This document shows positions 32,729 through 38,548 of a stretch of DNA of 38,548 nt, piece by piece. The notes under the pieces were generated by a model. The model saw only the letters and a program-made list of their open reading frames with translations, was not told the DNA's origin and did no database searches. The stretch lies in assembly GCA_016208915.1 (NCBI GenBank), contig JACQXE010000025.1:1-38548 (forward strand), in the 5' to 3' direction. This stretch comes from Nitrospirota bacterium. Lineage in GTDB: Bacteria; Nitrospirota; Thermodesulfovibrionia; Thermodesulfovibrionales; UBA1546. Position 1 is the first letter of the stretch. Each line of letters begins with the position of its first letter. The translations under genes and the position numbers were made by a program.

Positions 32729-35497
32729 TTACTTCTCATCAATGTAATCTTTCAAATATTTTCCTGTATAAGACTCTTTATTTCCCACTATCTCCTCAGG
32801 TGTGCCTTCGAATATAATTTTTCCTCCTTTTTCGCCGCCTTCAGGGCCAAGGTCTGCTATCCAGTCCGCTGTCTTTATTACATCAAGGTTGTGTTCTATG
32901 ACGAGGACTGTATTTCCAGCGTCAACTAATCTCTGAAGAACACTAAGCAATGCATCCACATCAGCAAGATGAAGCCCGACTGTTGGTTCATCGAGGATAT
33001 AAAGGATTCCTTTTTGCAAAGTCCGGTGCGCAGAGTCCGGAGTCTGGAGTTCACCGCATATCTTGAGTCTCTGCGCCTCGCCTCCGGAAAATGTTGTGAC
33101 AGGCTGGCCAAGTTTTAGATATCCAAGACCTATATCCTTCATTAATGAAAGCTTTGCGCTTATCTGGGAAACATCGGAAAAGAATCCGGCTGCTTCATCG
33201 ACTGTCAAATTTAAAATATCATCTATATTTTTTTCTCTATAAAATATCTTTAATGCCTCGGGTTTATATCGCTTTCCGTTACACTCCTCGCACTTTATAT
33301 AAAGGTCTTCGAAGAAGTACATCTCCATCTTCTGGTAACCTTCCCCATTGCATGTCTCGCAGCGGCCGCCCGGAACATTGAACGAAAAAAATCCCGGACC
33401 ATACCCATGTGCCTTTGCCTCCTGCTGCTCTGAAAAAAGCTTTCGTATAGGGGCAAAGATCTTAAGGTATGTGACAGCATTGGAACGGGGGCTTCTGCCT
33501 ATCGGCGTCTGGTCTATGAGCTTTATGCCTTTAATGTATTCTCCGCCTTTGATATCCCTGTATGTCAGAGGGAATTCAGACTCGCCCTTGAAATGCCGCG
33601 CAAGCGCCCTGTACAGCGTCTCGACAACAAGACTGCTCTTTCCTGAGCCTGAAACCCCTGTGACTACTGTAAGTGTTTTAATCGGTACCCTGAAGTCTAC
33701 GTTTTTTAAGTTATGCCCAGAGGCGCCATATAATATAAGAGCATAGTTCGAGGTTCGGGTTCTGGATTTATAACTTGCAGCTTGTAGCTTGCAATTGTTT
33801 TTCATATATCTTGCAGTCAAAATATCTGACCTTAAAAATTCATCCGTCGGGCCTGAAAAAACAACCTCTCCTCCTTCTTGACCGCCGCCGGGCCCAAGTT
33901 CCACAACCCAGTCAGATGCCCTGATAATGTCTCTGTCATGTTCAACAACTATTATTGTATTGCCAAGCCCGGAAAGTTCTGACATAATCTTTGCAATCCT
34001 GTCTGTGTCTCTCGGGTGAAGTCCGACTGTTGGTTCATCGAGCACATAGAGTGTCCCTGTCAGGTATGAACCCAGCTGATTTGAGAGATTTATCCTCTGG
34101 TATTCTCCGCCTGAAAGTGTCTTGCCCTGCCGGTTAAGGCTAAGGTAATCAAGCCCGACCCTGTCGAGAAACCGGGTCTTCAGATCAATATGCCTAAGGA
34201 GCTCTTTTGCAAGCCTTCTCTGAAAAGGAGAGATGTCATTATCTTTGAAAAATTTAATCAGCCCTGAAACAGGAAGCTCGCACAATTCTGCAATATCCAG
34301 ATTTGAAATCTTATAGGATAATGCCTCATTTTTGAGCCTTTTCCCTCTGCACAAAGGGCATGTAATCGCTTTTCTGTACCTGCTTAGGAATACCCTGACA
34401 TGGAGTTTATATCTTTTTGTTTCAAGCTCTTGAAAAAAATCATTAATACCGTAAAACTCCGCAGTCCCTTTAAAAATCTTTTCTATGTCCTTTTTTAAAA
34501 GCTCAATATAAGGCCTGTGCAAATCGATTCCTGCTTTTTTAGCGCCGCTAATCATCTGTTTTTTCCACCACCTGTATCCAGGCTTTTCCCATATGTCTAT
34601 TGCGCCTTCTGAGAGAGAAAGATACTTGTCAGGGATTATCAGGTCTTCATCATAAACAAGCGTGTTGCCAAACCCCTTGCATTCAGGACACGCACCTATA
34701 GGATGATTGAACGAAAAGAGCAGGGGCGAAGGCTCAGGAAGTTCAATGCTGCACTCATCGCATACATTCTCAGAGGAAAATCGGAGAACTGAAAATTCTA
34801 ACCCATTGACAGAATCTATTATGATAACCTTTATCTTTCCATTGCCTTCTTTCCATGCTATTTCCATAGAATCAGAAAGACGCGGTTCATTTTTTAATAT
34901 AAGTCTGTCGAGGACAATATCCAGTGTCTTAGCTGATAGCTTAGAGCTGACAGCTGACAGCTCAACAACTTCTCCATCAATCCATGCCCTGTGAAATCCT
35001 CCCTGCCGAAGACTGTCTATTGATTGCAGTGTCTCGAACAAAATTATAGCTTTCTGCCCTGAATAATTTTCTAAAAGTTCTGTAACAACCTGGGACGTGT
35101 CCCATTTTCTTATTTCCCTGCCGCATTTTGGGCAAAAAGGGATTGCAATCTTTGAATAGAGAAGCCGAAGATAATCGTAAATCTCTGTCAGCGTCCCGAC
35201 TGTTGAACGTGAGCCCTTTACAGGATTCCGCTGCTCAAGCGCGATTGCTGGTCTTACATTCTGTATGGCATCAACATCAGGCCTGTCAAGCTTTTCAAGA
35301 AAAAGCCGCGCATAAGTGGAAAGGGACTCTATGAACCGCCACTGCCCTTCTGCAAAGATAGTGTCAAAGGCCAGAGATGATTTTCCAGAACCGGATACTC
35401 CTGTTACTGCAATGACTTTGTTGTGCGGCAATCTGAGGGAAATATTTTTAAGGTTGTTCTGTCGTGCGCCTTCAATTATGAGTTCTCTCTGAGACAT
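32729..35497 (-). CDS. uvrA: Excinuclease ABC subunit A
   Basis: UvrA (922 residues) recognises DNA damage in nucleotide excision repair. Two ATPase halves are visible: Walker [15 protein letters not shown] with signature LSGGEYQR in the first, and [14 protein letters not shown] with FSGGEAQR in the second. Zinc motifs [23 protein letters not shown] and CEECNGKRY are intact. Compared with usual UvrA, three loops hold repeat-derived peptides ([25 protein letters not shown], and [12 protein letters not shown]); all keep the frame and avoid catalytic motifs. It starts at the ATG at 35497. The stop lies 87 bp upstream of the permease gene. Confidence 0.97.
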   Translation of the reverse strand: MSQRELIIEGARQNNLKNISLRLPHNKVIAVTGVSGSGKSSLAFDTIFAEGQWRFIESLSTYARLFLEKLDRPDVDAIQNVRPAIALEQRNPVKGSRSTVGTLTEIYDYLRLLYSKIAIPFCPKCGREIRKWDTSQVVTELLENYSGQKAIILFETLQSIDSLRQGGFHRAWIDGEVVELSAVSSKLSAKTLDIVLDRLILKNEPRLSDSMEIAWKEGNGKIKVIIIDSVNGLEFSVLRFSSENVCDECSIELPEPSPLLFSFNHPIGACPECKGFGNTLVYDEDLIIPDKYLSLSEGAIDIWEKPGYRWWKKQMISGAKKAGIDLHRPYIELLKKDIEKIFKGTAEFYGINDFFQELETKRYKLHVRVFLSRYRKAITCPLCRGKRLKNEALSYKISNLDIAELCELPVSGLIKFFKDNDISPFQRRLAKELLRHIDLKTRFLDRVGLDYLSLNRQGKTLSGGEYQRINLSNQLGSYLTGTLYVLDEPTVGLHPRDTDRIAKIMSELSGLGNTIIVVEHDRDIIRASDWVVELGPGGGQEGGEVVFSGPTDEFLRSDILTARYMKNNCKLQAASYKSRTRTSNYALILYGASGHNLKNVDFRVPIKTLTVVTGVSGSGKSSLVVETLYRALARHFKGESEFPLTYRDIKGGEYIKGIKLIDQTPIGRSPRSNAVTYLKIFAPIRKLFSEQQEAKAHGYGPGFFSFNVPGGRCETCNGEGYQKMEMYFFEDLYIKCEECNGKRYKPEALKIFYREKNIDDILNLTVDEAAGFFSDVSQISAKLSLMKDIGLGYLKLGQPVTTFSGGEAQRLKICGELQTPDSAHRTLQKGILYILDEPTVGLHLADVDALLSVLQRLVDAGNTVLVIEHNLDVIKTADWIADLGPEGGEKGGKIIFEGTPEEIVGNKESYTGKYLKDYIDEK
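33015..33053. repeat. In-frame repeat 3 in uvrA (GTCCGG/CCGGAGTCTGGAG type)
   Basis: The DNA GTCCGGTGCGCAGAGTCCGG followed by AGTCTGGAG encodes [10 protein letters not shown] on the minus strand, placed between [14 protein letters not shown] and [12 protein letters not shown], where other UvrA proteins have only a short linker. Confidence 0.6.
33741..33797. repeat. In-frame repeat 2 in uvrA (AACTTGCAGCTTGTAGCTTG type)
   Basis: It encodes [17 protein letters not shown] between the end of the first ATPase half and the start of the second. The AGCTTGTAG core is shared with the repeat at 5302-5316 in waaA. Confidence 0.65.
34928..34964. repeat. In-frame repeat 1 in uvrA (AGCTGATAGC/GCTGACAGCTGACAGC)
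   Basis: Tandem AGCTGACAG units encode [12 protein letters not shown] on the minus strand in the loop after WIDGEVVE. The peptide is a common translation of a dispersed repeat. Confidence 0.65.
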
Positions 35498-35629
35498 CCA
35501 AATATTTTAACATATGCGGTAACACACTCAGTCGTGACATTTGGCAGCCCTAAAGCTTTGTAACTTTTTACTCGATAAAATTTAATAAATGTTTTAGCAT
35601 TTAATTGTTATTTATAGTCCTATATTTTA

Positions 35630-35656
35630 TTTGGTGAAAGTAACCAAACAGGAGGG
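35630..35656 (+). promoter_or_regulatory. Leader hairpin and ribosome site of acs
   Basis: TTTGGT (35630-35635) and ACCAAA (35643-35648) form a 6-bp stem with a GAAAGTA loop, ending two bases before the strong GGAGGG ribosome site (35651-35656). It could influence translation of acs. The rest of 35498-35629 is AT-rich with no clear promoter. Confidence 0.35.
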
Positions 35657-35664
35657 AGACTTGC

Positions 35665-37629
35665 ATGGATGAAGAAAAAACAATAGCTAAGGAACAAAAG
35701 CTCTTCTATCCACCAAAAGAATTTCAGGAAAAGGCTCATATAAAAAGCCTTGCAGAATATGAGAGACTTTATAAGCAGTCTATCGAAGACCCTGAAAGAT
35801 TCTGGGCTGATATGGCTGAAAATATTACATGGTTTAAAAAGTGGGATAAGGGCATGGAGGGTGACTTTAATAAGGCTGAGATAGCATGGTTTAATGGCGC
35901 AAAATTAAATGTCTCATATAATTGTCTCGATAGACATCTAAATACTTCTCGCAAAAACAAGGCAGCCATAATATGGGAAGGAGAATCAGGAGAGAATAAG
36001 ATATTTACATACCAGCAGCTTCATAGAGAGGTCTGCAGGTTTGCAAATCTCCTAAGGAAAAAAGGTGTAGGCAAGGGAGACTGTGTGGCCTTTTATCTTC
36101 CCATGATCCCTGAGCTTGCAATCGGAATGCTGGCATGTACAAGGATAGGTGCAGTGCATAGTGTTGTATTTGGCGGATTCAGTGCAAATTCCCTGAAGGA
36201 GAGGCTTAATGATTGCCAGGCAAAGGTCATTGTTACAGCAGATGGAGGGTTCAGGGGAGGCAAGGTAATTCCATTGAAAAAGAATGCTGACATAGCAACG
36301 AATGAGGCGCCGTCTGTTAAGACCTGCCTTGTTGTGAAAAGGGCGAATATATCTGTGGATATGAAGTTAGGACGCGACTTCTTTATTGATGAAGAACTCC
36401 TGGCAGGTGATATTTTATCTTATTGCGAACCTGAGCCCTATGATGCAGAGGATCCACTCTTTATTCTTTATACATCTGGTTCTACAGGAAAACCAAAAGG
36501 GCTTTTACATACAACTGCCGGCTACATTGTATATGTTGCTACTACATTTAAGTATATCTTTGATTATCATGAAGAAGATACATTTTGGTGTACAGCAGAC
36601 ATAGGCTGGATAACAGGACATTCATATATAGTCTATGGGCCATTGGCCTGTGGCGCTACAAGTGTGATGTTTGAGGGTGTACCAACCTATCCTGCTCCTG
36701 ACAGGTACTGGGAGATTGTTGAAAAATACAGGGTCAATATATTTTATACAGCCCCTACTGTAATCCGTGCCCTTGCAAGGGAAGGAGAAGACTGGACAGA
36801 GAAAAGGGATTTAAGCAGTCTAAGGCTTCTGGGTTCTGTTGGAGAGCCGATAAATCCTGAGGCATGGTTATGGTATTACAAAAACATAGGTAAAGGTAGA
36901 TGTCCTATTGTTGACACATGGTGGCAGACAGAGACGGGGGGTATTTTGATATGCTCTCTGCCAGGTGCCCTTCCTCAGAAGCCTGGACATGCAGGAAGAC
37001 CATTTTTCAGCATAAGGCCAGCTATTCTGAGGCATGATGGAAAAGAGGCCTCTGTTAATGAAGAAGGTGTCCTTGTAATAAAGGCTCATTGGCCTGGCCT
37101 TGCGAGGACTATCTATGGGAACAAGGAACGATATATCGAAACCTATTTTTCCCAGTATCCTGGAAATTATTTTACAGGAGATGGTGCAAAGGTTGACAGT
37201 AATGGAGACTACAGGCTATTCGGTCGTATTGATGATGTAATAAATGTCTCGGGTCATAGACTCGGCACTGCAGAAATAGAGAGTGCCCTTGTTGCAAACA
37301 CAAAGGTTGCAGAGGCCGCTGTTGTAGGTTTTCCTCACGAGATAAAGGGACAGGGGATATATGCCTTTGTCATCTTAAAGAGCGGGGTTGAGAAGGGAAC
37401 TGAACTCGAAAAGGAACTGATTCAACAGGTAAGAAAGGATATAGGTCCCATCGCAACACCTGACAGTCTCCAATTTTCAGAAGGACTTCCAAAGACAAGG
37501 AGTGGCAAGATAATGCGAAGGATACTAAGGAAGATTGTTGAAGGAAGACTTGATGAGATTGGCGATACCTCTACACTGGCTGACCCTGCCATAATAGAGA
37601 AATTGATCGAAGGAAAGAAGGAGGTTTAA
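35665..37629 (+). CDS. acs: Acetyl-CoA synthetase (AMP-forming)
   Basis: The 654-residue enzyme activates acetate through acetyl-AMP to acetyl-CoA. It has [14 protein letters not shown], the P-loop-like [41 protein letters not shown], the hinge [17 protein letters not shown] and the C-terminal [15 protein letters not shown] with the lysine that is regulated by acetylation in the family. A GGAGGG site precedes the ATG. A small gene starts one base after its stop, so the two form an operon. It suggests acetate assimilation. Confidence 0.96.
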   Translation: MDEEKTIAKEQKLFYPPKEFQEKAHIKSLAEYERLYKQSIEDPERFWADMAENITWFKKWDKGMEGDFNKAEIAWFNGAKLNVSYNCLDRHLNTSRKNKAAIIWEGESGENKIFTYQQLHREVCRFANLLRKKGVGKGDCVAFYLPMIPELAIGMLACTRIGAVHSVVFGGFSANSLKERLNDCQAKVIVTADGGFRGGKVIPLKKNADIATNEAPSVKTCLVVKRANISVDMKLGRDFFIDEELLAGDILSYCEPEPYDAEDPLFILYTSGSTGKPKGLLHTTAGYIVYVATTFKYIFDYHEEDTFWCTADIGWITGHSYIVYGPLACGATSVMFEGVPTYPAPDRYWEIVEKYRVNIFYTAPTVIRALAREGEDWTEKRDLSSLRLLGSVGEPINPEAWLWYYKNIGKGRCPIVDTWWQTETGGILICSLPGALPQKPGHAGRPFFSIRPAILRHDGKEASVNEEGVLVIKAHWPGLARTIYGNKERYIETYFSQYPGNYFTGDGAKVDSNGDYRLFGRIDDVINVSGHRLGTAEIESALVANTKVAEAAVVGFPHEIKGQGIYAFVILKSGVEKGTELEKELIQQVRKDIGPIATPDSLQFSEGLPKTRSGKIMRRILRKIVEGRLDEIGDTSTLADPAIIEKLIEGKKEV

Positions 37630-37630
37630 G

Positions 37631-37939
37631 ATGTGGTATATCTCTATATTTAATGCTAAGGAAAATACTAACCAGGCGCAGATAACGCATGAGAGGGAAG
37701 AGTGGATACAGAAGGGTAAGGACAGGATTTTCCATCAGAAGTGTAAGACAATTAACCGATATGAAGTTTTAGGAATCTCTCCTCTCAAGATCTTTTTTAT
37801 TATAGAGGCAGATGACCCAACAGTGCTTAATTTGCTTGCACACCATTTTGGTGATGCATGGAATTCTACTACTTATCCCATAGTCCAGAGGGAGATATAT
37901 GAGGCGCTGGAGGAGGACCGCACGATTATTGGAGGCTGA
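37631..37939 (+). CDS. Small protein coupled to acs, unknown function
   Basis: The 102-residue protein follows acs after one base, with AAGGAGG overlapping the acs end. The pattern of strands and helices (MWYISIFNAKEN; ISPLKIFFIIEADDPTVLNL; HHFGDAWNSTTYPIVQREIYEAL) suggests a compact ferredoxin-like alpha/beta fold, similar in style to DUF3303-type proteins, but I am not sure of the family. No metal motif or signal peptide is visible. The tight coupling suggests a role in acetate activation or its regulation. Confidence 0.75.
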   Translation: MWYISIFNAKENTNQAQITHEREEWIQKGKDRIFHQKCKTINRYEVLGISPLKIFFIIEADDPTVLNLLAHHFGDAWNSTTYPIVQREIYEALEEDRTIIGG

Positions 37940-37957
37940 CTAATCTCATAATTTAAG

Positions 37958-38167
37958 CTATTTTATCTTTCCCGATATCGCCTTAAACTCCTCTGTCCCT
38001 GCAACTGGAAGAGCACAGTCTCTGTGCATTGGATACTGTTCATTCAGAACAATCGGAATATTGAGGAGCTTTGAAATCTCGATTAAGTGAAGGCAGTTGT
38101 CTATCATCTTCTGCCTCTCTTTCATCACAGCAGCAAGCTTCTCCTGAATATCGACGATGACAAGCAC
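37958..38167 (-). pseudogene. Truncated isochorismatase-like hydrolase
   Basis: The frame encodes about 69 residues beginning LVIVDIQEKLAAVMKE, with IPIVLNEQYP further on, the N-terminal third of an isochorismatase-like cysteine hydrolase. The catalytic Asp (VIVD) is present, but the downstream Lys and Cys of the triad are missing, and the neighbouring small gene occupies the space where the rest would lie. The reading frame continues upstream of the GTG at 38167 (LDKNEA) without a convincing start codon. It is probably a remnant, possibly linked to the adjacent insertion element. Confidence 0.6.
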
Positions 38168-38294
38168 CGCCTCGTTTTTATCTAAAAAAACTTCTCCTTA
38201 TACTCTTTTTAACGCCCCAAAAAGTTTTAATTTGGAGCAAACTGAAGCTTATCAGGACTTGCAAGTGTCCCTATTAGAAAAAGAAAAAGCCAGC
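38168..38294. other. Short intergenic region before the IS element
   Basis: No gene is visible. It contains an imperfect palindrome around GGACTTGCAAGTGTCC (about 38255-38270) and AT-rich sequence. Confidence 0.4.
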
Positions 38295-38548
38295 TGAACT
38301 TCCCCCGGTTTAACGGACACACCGAAAGGTTAGGTTACAATATAACCTTATAACCTTGGGAGGTGTAAAAATGCAAGAGAGCAAAAAGCATAGGACGTAC
38401 GATCTGAAGTTTAAAAAGGAAGCGATACGACTTGTGACAGAAGGTGGACGATCAGTGAGTGACGTAGCCCACGGTCTTGGGATTCATGAGAATCTGTTAC
38501 ATACATGGAAACGAAAGTATAAAGAAGATCCCTCATGCAGTTTTTCTG
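38295..38548 (+). mobile_element. Left end of an IS3-family insertion sequence (continues beyond the window)
   Basis: The element begins with a likely terminal repeat TGAACTTCCCCCGGTTTAAC at 38295, typical of IS3-group ends, followed 56 bp later by a transposase OrfA. The right end lies outside the window. Confidence 0.75.
38371..38548 (+). CDS. IS3-family transposase OrfA, partial
   Basis: Fifty-nine residues are visible: a helix-turn-helix of the Tnp_1 type, with YDLKFKKEAIRLVTEGGRSV, SDVAHGLGIHENLLHTWKRK and YKED. GGGAGG precedes the ATG at 38371. OrfA binds the IS ends and is normally joined to OrfB by a ribosomal frameshift; that part is outside the window. Confidence 0.88.
   Translation, partial: MQESKKHRTYDLKFKKEAIRLVTEGGRSVSDVAHGLGIHENLLHTWKRKYKEDPSCSFS

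Overview
The window reads as a chromosomal segment of an anaerobic, Gram-negative bacterium of moderate to low G+C content. It has lipid A and Kdo genes (lpxB, a lipid A flippase, waaA), a complete six-gene Rnf complex, an eight-haem c-type cytochrome, a selenocysteine tRNA and acetyl-CoA synthetase. The gene content and the many translated short repeats resemble uncultured Nitrospirota (Thermodesulfovibrionia-like) or related deep-branching sulfur and iron bacteria. This placement is inference from style and content; no phylogenetic marker was compared.

Layout. 1-131: right end of an insertion-sequence-like element. 456-4067 (+): polA, then a lysine-rich DUF4912 protein. 4104-10562 (-): an envelope block of a Gfo/Idh oxidoreductase, a DegT aminotransferase, lpxB, msbA-like and waaA. 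The first two resemble GnnA/GnnB, which would make a 3-amino sugar for lipid A. 10942-12463 (-): a small secreted protein and an octahaem cytochrome c. 12822-13832 (-): trpD. 14163-19687 (+): rnfCDGEAB, with an unusually cluster-rich RnfB. 19864-22509: a small accessory hot spot bounded by tRNA-Ser(UGA) and tRNA-Sec(UCA). 22553-25567 (+): a hybrid histidine kinase and an M48 lipoprotein protease. 25640-27605 (-): an HTH/zinc-ribbon regulator, a small membrane protein and a TGS-domain GTPase. 27766-31379 (+): a DUF1015 protein, gapA and pgk, then tRNA-Val(CAC). 31667-35497 (-): an oligopeptide-type permease and uvrA. 35665-37939 (+): acs and a small partner gene. 37958-38548: a truncated isochorismatase-like gene and the left end of an IS3-family element.

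The most interesting region is the tRNA hot spot. The 3' end of tRNA-Ser is repeated twice downstream (18-22 bp direct repeats at 20223 and 20928). The repeats frame two integrase-less gene units: a 70-residue unknown protein, and a HicA/HicB toxin-antitoxin pair with a 20-bp palindromic operator. Beyond the last repeat lies an operon of a ComF-like phosphoribosyltransferase (split by a frameshift) and a SLOG-fold protein joined by an ATGA overlap. It looks like a stepwise accretion of mini-cassettes at a tRNA att site, ending in a candidate nucleotide-based defence or stress pair.

A second theme is repeats. Four copies of a palindromic element with shared terminal inverted repeats sit between genes, two of them carrying a nested GTCATTCC/GGAATGAC element. 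Several other short repeats appear to be inserted in frame inside essential genes (waaA, rnfB, uvrA, the DUF1015 gene), so the proteins carry repeat-derived peptides.
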